DNA of 64,000 nt. It comes from Phytophthora sp. 'mugwort' (taxonomy: Eukaryota; Oomycota; Peronosporomycetes; Peronosporales; Peronosporaceae). Of this stretch, positions 30,968 through 39,908 are shown in pieces (position 1 is the first letter of the stretch; each line of letters starts with the position of its first letter). The stretch spans positions 5,208,001 to 5,272,000 of the forward strand of contig JAUCEF010000007.1 of assembly GCA_033558025.1 (NCBI GenBank), in the 5' to 3' direction. A model generated the notes under the pieces. It worked only from the letters and a program-made list of their open reading frames with translations, was not told the origin of the DNA and did not search any database. Position numbers and translations under genes: made by a program.

Positions 30968-31334
30968 ATGCTCTTTTTCTTTATCTTATCAATCCACGAG
31001 GAGAACACGACAGACGAGTCCACTGATCACTTAATGAAGACTTCTGCGTCTCGAGAGTATGAAAACACTGACGATGACGAGTCTATGGATACGACGGTGG
31101 GCGTGCAGCATGAATCGTCCACGCCTGATGTCGAGCTAGATCCTGAATACATAAAGGATAACGTCAAGTGGATCGTCAAGCTTCTTGTCCGTGCTGATTC
31201 AATGGGCATGTCGGCCAAGTCTATGAGGGGATGTCGTGAGATGCAGTGACAACTACGAGAAGCGCTGGGCAGGAAGCAAGGACTTAGGCAGCCGATGTCC
31301 CTGCTGGACTTCTTCCGACATGTTTTTCGATAGT
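30968..31334 (+). pseudogene. Acidic ORF with PIP-box-like tail, probable pogo-type transposase C-terminus
   Basis: A plus frame of ~93 codons rich in Asp, Glu, Ser and Thr is followed by helices (YIKDNVKWIVKLLVRADSMG, MRGCREMQ). An in-frame TGA follows, then more of the same frame: QLREALGRKQGLRQPMSLLDFFRHV and TAG. Pogo-family transposases carry an acidic region and a PCNA-binding (PIP) peptide at their C-terminus, and MSLLDFF resembles that motif with the first Gln displaced. It lies 690 bp downstream of the DDE fragment in the same orientation and may be its tail. The assignment is an inference. Confidence 0.4.
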
Positions 31335-31552
31335 TAAGCACCCCTGAGACTTGATTTTTGGGGGTGATTTTGTATTCCATATTACGTTTAAAAGGAGAGA
31401 GGGTATTTTCATTCCTGTTTGGGGTGTATTCCAAGAGTAGATTCATACTGAGGGGATCATTTGCGTATAACGCAAGCGGCGGACAGTGCACTCACACTTT
31501 AGCCGCCTGCAGTGGAACCGCCGCCGTATAGCTCCAACCACCGTCGACAGCC

Positions 31553-32272
31553 ATGGATCTACACGATGTCGCATCCAAAGTGCAGACGCTCGTGGCGCTG
31601 CGACACTTCGTGTCCGCTTTCGACGCCGGTCAGGTGGCCTCCAAGCCAGCGCAGCTCCGCATCACAGCTGACGCGGTGATTGACGTTGCCACTCGCGAGA
31701 AGCTCTTCCTCATCCAGAAGAAACCGTTGTCGATGCACCGCCAGCGCACGCTGCTGGACGCGCGCAACGAGTTGCCCGTGGCCACGCTACGCCTCAGCAT
31801 GTTCAATCGGACGCCGACCTACAGCGCCTATCCCAGGACGGAACACGAGGAGGTATCCCTACTTTGCAACCTTGGATTCGCTTTGCATTCGTTAATTTGT
31901 TGGTCTCTTTTAATCTGTTTCAAGACGCCCTGCGCTTTCAAGTTCACCGCGGATGACACCACGGTGCGCTCCGAGTTCACGGACCTCGTGGGCGGCCAGC
32001 ACTGCACCATTGGCTGTGACCCGTCTACAAATGGCAGTGACTCACTCACCTTTTGGCTCGTGCGCGGCACGGGCGAGAGCGCCGACGTGCAGCAAACCAT
32101 CGCCCGGCTCATCTACACGCACAAGAGCCCCAAGACCAAGAAGGACGAGAGCGTCGTGGTGGACGTGGCCCCCGGTGTGGACCGCATGATGATGATCCTC
32201 ATCTGCATCGGCCTGATTGACGAGGGCTTCGAGGATGAGCACAACGCACGGAGCAGTAGCTTGTCAAATTGA
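31553..32272 (+). CDS. LURP-one-related (LOR) protein 2, with a probable 72-nt intron
   Basis: The ATG has a good context (GCCATGG). The product has the LOR core: EKLFLIQKKPLSM, the signature HRQRTLLDAR, LRLSMFNRTPTYSAY, FKFTADD, GGQHCTIGC and the C-terminal hydrophobic GVDRMMMILICIGLID. The unspliced frame contains an extra 24 residues of hydrophobic, non-homologous sequence. Removing 31853-31924 (GTATCC...CAAG, phase 0, 72 nt, no in-frame stop) joins EHEE to TPCAFKFT and restores alignment with LOR 1 and LOR 3. The mature protein is then 215 aa. The probable function is membrane or lipid binding through a scramblase/tubby-like barrel. An AATAAA lies near 32380. Confidence 0.87.
   Translation: MDLHDVASKVQTLVALRHFVSAFDAGQVASKPAQLRITADAVIDVATREKLFLIQKKPLSMHRQRTLLDARNELPVATLRLSMFNRTPTYSAYPRTEHEEVSLLCNLGFALHSLICWSLLICFKTPCAFKFTADDTTVRSEFTDLVGGQHCTIGCDPSTNGSDSLTFWLVRGTGESADVQQTIARLIYTHKSPKTKKDESVVVDVAPGVDRMMMILICIGLIDEGFEDEHNARSSSLSN
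31853..31924 (+). other. Probable intron of LOR 2
   Basis: GT...AG borders, a pyrimidine/T-rich interior, and a hydrophobic unrelated translation support this. Exact restoration of family alignment when removed is the main argument. The length is a multiple of three, so retention would keep the frame. Confidence 0.8.
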
Positions 32273-33646
32273 AACGACCCCGTCGCTTGTTAGCTGAATA
32301 ATACCGGTACTTCAGTTTAGCCCGTTTAGCCCTACAAGATATCAAGAATTAACATCGCTCGGGGCCATCCATCGCGAAACGAAATAAATCCTCAGTACTT
32401 TGTATCTTTATTGCCAATATAAAAATTCAGCGATATGGAACACCACGGCTTCGAAGTCACCACACAGAGAAAAATTGAGTAAATTTTGGTGATTCCTGAA
32501 GACATGTGGACGACCGCAGAGCAAGGTGGCCCTTTGTGCTTCGGCTCGAATGAAAGTGCACTCCATATTCAAAACCTAAGCTGAAGAATGTTTTTGATAC
32601 TTCAGTGCAGCAGCCAGCTACACGGTGTGTCTTCGCGCATTTTCGCGTCGCGATCTCAGTGAGATCAAGCCAATAATAAAATTTATCTCACCATGGCCTT
32701 AACTGCTCCTTGCTAGTTAAGCTGACCGAATGCCGCAATACACGTGTGCCAACTCGATTCAAATACTTCGTAGTGATCAACACGACCAGGTTACCAAAGA
32801 GCTGCTTTTATTTTGCTTTTCGCGGGTTCATATATAATACCGGTACTGGGTGGGGGGGGGGGTATGCTAAGCAAAATTGCACTGCGACAACTCGAACGTG
32901 AAGCAAGCCAAAATGAAAATCCAGGTGCCTGATTTGAACGCATGCAGCCAACTAGGTGGAAAGCGTGCGACTCAGCGGAGCATCCATGGCTGGCACCGTT
33001 CGGGCGAAGTAGCCGTGGTCCACCGATTAGCGAGTGAGCCTAATCCGAGCGTGCATATTTGTGTATGTGCTCAAATATTTTAAAACATTCGGACATCAAG
33101 ATATGCTCTCGGAGTTGAAGGCTTCTGCAACGGCGCGTTCTCCATCGTGACCGCGCGGTGACGTGACAAAGTGGACGCTGCCTCCCGATCACCCCCACCC
33201 CGCGCACCCCCACCCACCAGCGCAGCACAGCGCCATGCATGGCCGCCAAAAATTTAGCAGTACTCGCTGTCTAGGAAAAACCTGAAAAATGTGTCTCGGG
33301 CGGCTCGAGAGTTTCATAGCTCCAGCGCTAGCTGGTGCTGGAGAACGCGGTCGCAGCCAATACTTCAATAAAGAAAAATTTCGTCTAGGTGACAATCCGG
33401 CGATTTCATCGCTGCAAGGCAGCCCTTTCAATTTGAGACTCGACTATTGGATCTGCCACTGACTTGGACAGGGCACAGCCCAGCTGAATTTCAAATCGGG
33501 CTGTTTTTTTGTCAATAAAATATATGTACCGGTCTTTTCCGGCCAGTTCGAGACAGTCAACGGACCGACTCAGATCTAACCATTCTTCAAAGTACCCCAA
33601 GTGTCTGAAAGTCGCTTGTCAATCATTTGTTACACACCGTTGACAA
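32273..33646. other. Intergenic between LOR 2 and LOR 3
   Basis: No convincing gene is seen. It holds a G-run (GTGGGGGGGGGGG near 32850) and A/T-rich promoter-like DNA before LOR 3. Short frames on both strands lack any motif. Confidence 0.4.
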
Positions 33647-34291
33647 ATGGGTTGCGCGTCGTCCTCCGCCATCCCGAAGCTACCGGAAGCGCAGCAGGTT
33701 GCACCTGTTGAAGCGGACTTGTGTACGCAAGCCATCACCACGCTTCGCCTGCGTGACCGCTTCTGGGACTCCCCCAGCGATGAAGACTTCGTTATCTGCG
33801 ACGCCGAATGGGGCCAAGACGTGTTCCGGATCCAAGGAACGACGTCCGCTATGAAAACGCTGCGAGACCCTCACCGCAAACCACTTGTGCACATGAAGCG
33901 CGAGCTCATGGCTCCTGTCCCCACCTACAATGTATTCGACGCCAAGTCGTCGGCTGCCAAGCTGTTCTCCATTAAGGCGCTTCCCGAGCTCAATGTGGAA
34001 TTCCAGAGCTCCGCCACGGGTGAAAAATGCCGTATCGGACTTACCGGAAGCTGGCCCAAACGCCAAGCTTCGATCTGGATGCAGCCGGGCCGCAAGGGCT
34101 CACGCATAACGATCGGTCGCGTCTTCCGCCCCGCAGGTAGTCGTAGCTCAGCCGCCACCGTGCGCAGCTCTTCACTATCCAGCAGCCAGACAGATGACGG
34201 TTACTTTCTTGTCATCATGGGCGGCGTTGACATGTCACTCATGGTGCTAATCTGCATCGCGCTTGAGCAGGCTCACACAGAGAAATGGTAA
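33647..34291 (+). CDS. LURP-one-related (LOR) protein 3, 214 aa, N-myristoylation motif
   Basis: The protein begins MGCASSSAIP, a textbook N-myristoylation (Gly2) plus palmitoylation (Cys3) signal, predicting direct anchoring to the plasma membrane. The LOR core follows: TLRLRDRFWDSPS, AEWGQDVFRIQG, AMKTLRDPHRKPLVHMKREL, KLFSIKAL, TGEKCRIGL and the closing GVDMSLMVLICIAL. A Ser-rich insert (about residues 165-185) is special to this copy. No intron is seen at the LOR 2 position. It is in tandem with LOR 2 and convergent with the 711-aa PPR-like gene. The biochemical role in oomycetes is unknown. Confidence 0.87.
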   Translation: MGCASSSAIPKLPEAQQVAPVEADLCTQAITTLRLRDRFWDSPSDEDFVICDAEWGQDVFRIQGTTSAMKTLRDPHRKPLVHMKRELMAPVPTYNVFDAKSSAAKLFSIKALPELNVEFQSSATGEKCRIGLTGSWPKRQASIWMQPGRKGSRITIGRVFRPAGSRSSAATVRSSSLSSSQTDDGYFLVIMGGVDMSLMVLICIALEQAHTEKW

Positions 34292-34618
34292 AGCTGGCCG
34301 TGGATTTGGAGCAGGATTCCAGTCAAACCATCAGCCGTAAATTAGTATCGACTCCTTCCTTAGCTCACCGTAGGGTGCTCACCATTGCAGCCAGAGCAAA
34401 GGTACAAACAAATATTTATCGAGAACAATCCCACGTAGCAAAGGACGGTATCTAGCGTTAACTCAATTTTGTTATTTTTTGTCAATCTCGCCGGCGTCCT
34501 CTAATTTGGGCTTACTTAGGCTTCATGAGGTCAAATCGGAATAAGATCTGGCAAAATTTAACACCCCAACATGCCCTCAAAATCCATCCAAATCTTTGTG
34601 ACTGCCACATATCTTTTT
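34292..34618. other. Convergent 3' intergenic region
   Basis: It lies between the LOR 3 stop and the PPR-like gene stop on the other strand. No features beyond A/T-rich 3' UTR-like sequence are seen. Confidence 0.4.
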
Positions 34619-36754
34619 CTATTGTGCAGCAATAGCATCCTGAACAATTGCACGGATCACCTCGTTGTGAGGGTAACGCTTCTCTAAATTGCATTTCGCG
34701 TGCTGCTCGCTCACTTTGTCGAACTGCTCGAGACGGAGATAGCTCATCAGGAAGCGTTCATAAAATTCGTCGCGGAGGTTCCGTCGGCCTTTGTGCGAAA
34801 GCTTCTGCAGGAGTTTTTCACCGATGCGGGTATTGGCTTCGAACCGCCCGCGTACCTCATTTGTTCCCATCATCTTGACGATTGTTTTAGTTGGCACGCG
34901 AGTTACGCCTACCTCCAATAAGTAGTCCACCATGTACTCGCACTCGTTATCCCAATGGTGTTCTACGCATTCTTCCAGGAGTAGGTGCACTATAAAACCC
35001 TGACCATTCAGCACCGATGAGTGCTCTCCCCAGAACTTCAGTGAGTTCTCCACAGCTGCGAGAGGCGACATATTCTTCTGCTTCATGTCGTCTTCAAACA
35101 TAGCTAACACAGTTCGCCGTAAGGCCACTGCACCACATTTCGAACGAGTGGTTTCCATGAGATCCACCACTTGCATGAGCGACGGCACGGCATGGCGGTG
35201 CTTGAGCATTTCCCACAGCATCATATTGAGCAGCTCGGTTTCGGTTTCCTTGTTCAATGCAGAAAAACTTGTTGCTAGAGCCACACACCCCACCGACAAT
35301 CCTCTAGTGTCGGAGTTATTGAAGTACTTCACATCTTGGTACGTTTTTCGCTCATCGAGCACCGTCTTTGCATTGGGATATTCATTGTTGTCGCTAGCCC
35401 AGCAGAAATGCATCATATCCAGAGCAGTAGAATCAGTGAGGCTGCACGCAGCACGCAGCGCCTGGCGAAAGCTACTCTGGGATTCTGGTATGCAATGACG
35501 TGGGTAGCTCTTAAAAACTTCAAGAGCGAGATCCGGGCGGCCCATTTTTAAGCTCACCTTGATCAGACTGCACCAGATGTCAGGTTTCAAAATGAAGCCG
35601 CCATCGCTATGCAGCACTTTCGCCAGGTGAATCGCACTTACCAACTCTCGCTCATTGCGCTTGCGAGTGCGTAGGATAGACCGAATAGCGAGCTCGTAGC
35701 AACCCAGCGGAACGACAGCAGCAGGAGAGCATTGAGTAATCGTCTCAATCGCTTGCCGCGCCAGCTCCCCATTATTCTCGTTGCGGCACGCGTGGAGTAG
35801 CAGGTACAAATTGGGAACCGTACCGCAGGTCCTTTCCAGCAAATGGTCGTCATCCTCGAAAAGCCGCACGGTCTTCGTCGACTGCTTCAGAGCAGCCAAT
35901 GAGCGAAGATAGCACGAGTACACGGTGCGTGACAACTGCGTGGCCTTCTCAATTCGTTTCGGTTTCTCTCTTGTCCCCGGTTCAGTCCTACACTCCGTCT
36001 TGCAATCATCCAAGTTGTTATCCGGCACCTTGGCCGCTTCTCGAAACTGGTGTTCGCGCAACCACACACTTCGGTCGCGGTCGTAGGCCTCAAAGAACGC
36101 CACTACCAGCTTGTGCTCGTTCATCGTGTGGAAAGCCTTGATTAGGTTGCCCACTACCAGCGCTTCATTGGCTACCACGACGTCTGCGTCCAACTCAGCT
36201 CCCGTAGAGCCCACAAATAGGGTGCGCGACCGGATGTCAGCAGAGAGCTGTACGAAGACGTCGGCGGGAACCATCTGCATGATCCAGGGCCGTTTATCGC
36301 CCACGTCTTCCACAACCGCCATCCGGACTCGGAGAGGTCCTTCTGTGTCCATCACGAACGGCTGGCACTGCGAGATGACCTGCCAGGCGTCCAACAGCTC
36401 CTTGGACGTGGGCGCGTTCTTGATCTTCCATGAGAAGCGGCCAAGCGTGGATGCCGCATGCTCTCCCTTTTTCGGCCACGGTGGGATCTTTAATGTTGGG
36501 AACACGGCGCCGGCAGGCGGCCGCAGTCTCAGCACGCGCTTTTCGACCAGGCGGTTGGGCGGCGGTTGCGACGGTGTCAGCGAGACGGCTGGCGGCGGCT
36601 GTTGCTGCGGCTGCCTCGGGTCCGCAGGGTTATCAGGGGCAGAGTTTGGTCCCAGACCCAGCCACGCCATAAACCCCGAGGCGCGGCTCCAGATCAACCG
36701 CTGCGAGTGGAGCACCGCCGGCGGCAGCGCGCGAGCAGGTCTTAAGCGCAGCAT
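34619..36754 (-). CDS. Mitochondrial PPR-like helical-repeat protein, 711 aa
   Basis: The start ATG opens a presequence with MLRLRPARALPPAVL, Arg/Ala/Leu-rich and free of acidic residues, typical for mitochondria. A Pro/Gln-rich linker follows (about residues 35-75), then a region of paired helices to the C-terminus. Examples are FHTMNEHKLVVAFFEAYDRD, LKMGRPDLALEVFKSY and LRLEQFDKVSEQHAKC. These look like degenerate PPR/TPR repeats. The last ~205 residues are paralogous to the partial gene at the left window edge. It presumably acts on organellar RNA. No introns or frame breaks are seen. Confidence 0.82.
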   Translation of the reverse strand: MLRLRPARALPPAVLHSQRLIWSRASGFMAWLGLGPNSAPDNPADPRQPQQQPPPAVSLTPSQPPPNRLVEKRVLRLRPPAGAVFPTLKIPPWPKKGEHAASTLGRFSWKIKNAPTSKELLDAWQVISQCQPFVMDTEGPLRVRMAVVEDVGDKRPWIMQMVPADVFVQLSADIRSRTLFVGSTGAELDADVVVANEALVVGNLIKAFHTMNEHKLVVAFFEAYDRDRSVWLREHQFREAAKVPDNNLDDCKTECRTEPGTREKPKRIEKATQLSRTVYSCYLRSLAALKQSTKTVRLFEDDDHLLERTCGTVPNLYLLLHACRNENNGELARQAIETITQCSPAAVVPLGCYELAIRSILRTRKRNERELVSAIHLAKVLHSDGGFILKPDIWCSLIKVSLKMGRPDLALEVFKSYPRHCIPESQSSFRQALRAACSLTDSTALDMMHFCWASDNNEYPNAKTVLDERKTYQDVKYFNNSDTRGLSVGCVALATSFSALNKETETELLNMMLWEMLKHRHAVPSLMQVVDLMETTRSKCGAVALRRTVLAMFEDDMKQKNMSPLAAVENSLKFWGEHSSVLNGQGFIVHLLLEECVEHHWDNECEYMVDYLLEVGVTRVPTKTIVKMMGTNEVRGRFEANTRIGEKLLQKLSHKGRRNLRDEFYERFLMSYLRLEQFDKVSEQHAKCNLEKRYPHNEVIRAIVQDAIAAQ

Positions 36755-37052
36755 GTTGACAAAATGCAGTGGTTCGGACGAATGAACACGGTACCACCGT
36801 CTTGGTACGGTTAAGTAAGTATTAAAATACCAATATTACATTCATATGGTACATTGTACCCGTAGAAGTAGGATATTTCTTATACCTGTTTCAAATGGTC
36901 AGGGATTAGGGGTGTTCTAAGACACACTTGCTTTCTTAAGACAACCAGCCTTCTCGCTGCGAATCTACACGCCTTTTACGATTTTTTTTAAGTATCTCAC
37001 TACAGTCCCCTACTTAACGCGCGGACTGCTTGTTAATACTTACTTTTAGAGT

Positions 37053-37091
37053 TTTTTGTAACTTTTACCTTAAAAGTAAAAGTTACAAAAA
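37053..37091. repeat. Perfect 16-bp hairpin
   Basis: TTTTTGTAACTTTTAC (37053-37068) is exactly complementary to 37076-37091 with a 7-nt loop. Confidence 0.85.
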
Positions 37092-37294
37092 GCACGCGTG
37101 ACTACTACGGGGATGATAAACGTTGCTGATGCGATTCAAGGTTAGGGATTCAATACTGGAGTGCACTGACCAAGACTGCAACTCCTGTATTGCATCACCA
37201 AGCTTCACCTCGTGGCTGAGCGCCAGCCTTTTGCATGTTCCTTGACGAGATTTACGAAAGCGTTGGGCTCCTTCAGGTGCCGACCGCATTTTGA

Positions 37295-37356
37295 CTCGTC
37301 TCCACTAAAAACCACGACTTCACTGAGCTGAAGTCGTGGTTTTTAGTGGAGACGAG
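37295..37356. repeat. Perfect 28-bp hairpin, 6-nt loop
   Basis: The arms are 37295-37322 and 37329-37356, fully complementary, with loop CTGAGC. The arms begin CTCGTCTCCACTAAAAACCA. A transcript would form a very stable stem. Confidence 0.93.
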
Positions 37357-38449
37357 CCGTGCAACACGACTGTTTTCTTAAGTACGATACTTTAACATAG
37401 AACTTTGTATGCGGTTCACTATAATTTTGTCGCTGCTGCCGAAACTGGCAATTTGTAGCTGACGCTGTGAAACGCGCTGAAATCGCAGGCGTTAAAACAC
37501 GTACCCTCTTACCATACATAATAAAAATAATATATTAAAACCAGCGTCTAATTCCCCTTGCAAACCGAGATATAGGCAAAAATGTGACCAGCCTTGGGGG
37601 GTCCTATCGATTTGGCGCGCACTGTAGTTAAATATCCTTCAGGCTGAAGATCAGTAACGGTTTGGTAGTCACCTTATTTCCTGCACGCGACGAGAACTGT
37701 ACGAAGTAAGGAGCTACCCGGTATATAGATATGGATACACTCGCCATCATGGAAAGAACAACCTTATCTGTATTCATCATTACGGAAATAATAAATCATA
37801 AATAAGTGTTGCAATTGAAGACTGCGTTCACATTTGTTACGATTTCCAGAATCAATAGGGCACATTCACTCGACTCTTCTTCATCTTCTTCATGCTCCTG
37901 CACCACGCTTCGTTTCTTTTTATCCAGTTTTGTTTTTTTAACTTTCAAATACTAGGCCAACTAGCGCTCCTCGATAGCTGCGCGTTGAGCTATTCTTAAA
38001 GAAGGACGTGCCAATTCCTCTAATGAGCATCCACATTTACATTATTTATGAATACCATGGTATGGCCATGCCGTTCCAGGCTTTCGCAACACTCACATTT
38101 GGCGATCAATATTCGGAAGTCAACAAATCGGTCATTGCTGGCTGGTCATCAATTCCAGGTCGAAACACTACGAAGCACACATTGGTGGGTGTGATCCATG
38201 CTGGAGAGAGTGTTGAGAGGATATTGTCCCGCATCGTAAATGTCTTGCCACGCACTTTTTCGCTGTAACGTGACGGCAATGATAACAATGAATCTCAGTA
38301 ATATGGCGTCAAACATGTCACAATACATTCTTTCAGATAACTCAAGCACGCTCCTGTGGCAACGCGCACGCGGTATTAGTAGCCAACAGCGACTACCCGC
38401 AGAAACGGGGTCGGCTGGCTGGTAGTTGGTAAGACGATGTGACGCCCGC

Positions 38450-38914
38450 TTAGAGTATGAAATAGATGATGACCGACACGAGGGTGAAAGCCGAAGGGAC
38501 CACTGTAGACGCGCTGCTGGCACTGGCACTAGCGCTAGCAGCCGAGGCGCTGGTGGCGGCTTCCACAGAGCCACTACTCGTCGTAGAGCTGGCAGTGGAG
38601 CTAGCCGAAGCAGACTCGACGCTTGGGGCCTCTGTCGTGGCGCGGGTCGGCTGCGGTTCGATGTCAAACTCGCTGTTGGCCGACGTGTCACCGGCGTCCA
38701 CGGTGGAGCTGGAGCTGCCCAAGCCATTTGAGGACGACGCCATGGCGGCGGCCGATACAAACTTAAGTGCATCATTGTTGTTGGTCTCAGCAGCCTTAAT
38801 CACCTTGAGTTCGGCCAGTGTCGCCTCGAGCTTGAAAATCTCGTCATCGATAGCGGAGGCCGACGCGGTTGAGGCGAAGGCGGCAAGCAGGAAGACGAAA
38901 TTAAGCACACGCAT
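38450..38914 (-). CDS. Secreted Ser/Ala-rich GPI-anchor-type protein, 154 aa
   Basis: The first ~19 residues (MRVLNFVFLLAAFASTASA) are a clear signal peptide with AxA cleavage context. A short helical stretch follows (DDEIFKLEATLAELKVIKAA), then about 80 residues made largely of Ser, Ala, Thr and Val (SSSNGLGSSSS, SASSTASSTTSSGS), a mucin-like, probably O-glycosylated stalk. The C-terminus is hydrophobic (VVPSAFTLVSVIIYFIL) with small residues before it, as in GPI-attachment signals. It is predicted to be at the cell surface or in the wall. No enzymatic domain is seen. Low complexity makes database matches unreliable. Confidence 0.72.
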   Translation of the reverse strand: MRVLNFVFLLAAFASTASASAIDDEIFKLEATLAELKVIKAAETNNNDALKFVSAAAMASSSNGLGSSSSTVDAGDTSANSEFDIEPQPTRATTEAPSVESASASSTASSTTSSGSVEAATSASAASASASASSASTVVPSAFTLVSVIIYFIL

Positions 38915-39908
38915 GACGACTGATAGATGGGGAGCTTCGACAAGAAATCAAATGTGAGGGCCGTTGGAGGGAATCGGCTGCGGGGGAGCGCGCCTCGATT
39001 GCGCCGACGAAGTCGTTGTTGCATCGCGCGGGCAGCAAGACCAATTGGCCCGCAGCATCTAGGCGCCCAACGCGAGTAACTTGGCTCAAGTATGCCGGAA
39101 GCCTTTTTTTAGCAGCCTTCTGTTCGCAATGGGACACACTGTGCAAGCACTCAACTTGCTGTTTTGTCCATCAGCATGATGATTAGGGCAACAAGCAGTG
39201 ACCAGTTCGAGAATGACGAAGCGCGCTGAAGCGATGGTGAGGACGCTGAATCACCCAGCAAGTATTAATACAGCAAATGGAGCACGTACATCGGCAGGCC
39301 TCTTACAACTGGGCAAAAATGCCTCCATACCGGTACCTACTTTGACTCTGGATAGGTATTTTCATGGCAGCCTAATTAGGCACTTACCGGTAACTGCCAA
39401 ATATATGGGAATCCGGCAGATCCTAAATTAGGCACTCCAGCAGCATACAAAGATCAAGTCAATACTCGCGGGGGGTCACGCGCGGCTGTCTTCGTGTCAA
39501 CCGTGGCACTCACCTCGTCAGCCATAGTAAGCAGCTCAAAGTACTGTTTCGCTTGAAGCTACCCTTTAATGGCGTAATTGCTCATGTAGGAGCGCTGGGC
39601 GTTCTTGATCTGCTTTAAGGCGCTGAATTCACCCTCAACATAATGTGTACCAGGGGAGCACGACATCAATTTAAGCCGCTTTTATGTTCTAGATGTACTT
39701 AAATATGCAACAGTCCGCTTCTGTGTTGATCCATTTATTTCCGACTGCCTCCGCTTGTAGAGGACAACATGATATAAGAGCTGCCATTTAGATTGCAGGA
39801 TTTCGAGAACCTTTTGAGTTCCACATAAAAGTTTAAACAAACTTATAGATTCATCTACCGGTTTAATTACTGTTACTTTAAATAGGCCGCCAAACGATCG
39901 ACATTCAT
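38915..39908. other. Intergenic, no gene assigned
   Basis: A minus-strand segment around 39500-39660 reads like protein (FSALKQIKNAQRSYMSNYAI) but I cannot place it; it may be a transposon scrap. The rest has no signal. Confidence 0.3.

Larger units (their letters stand above)
36755..38449. other. Long gene-free stretch with hairpins
   Basis: No convincing coding region lies between the PPR-like start and the GPI-type gene. It contains a short GGTACATTGTACC palindrome (near 36848) and the two hairpins listed separately. It also has A/T-rich DNA and short frames without motifs. Confidence 0.45.

Noticed and set aside
36111..36785. 224-codon plus-strand frame
   Set aside because: It is antisense to the N-terminal half of the 711-aa PPR-like gene, with no motif.
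38466..38957. 163-codon plus frame and a 208-codon minus frame in another phase
   Set aside because: Both overlap the Ser/Ala-rich GPI-type gene and result from its biased codon composition; only the -38914 frame has a signal peptide and GPI tail.
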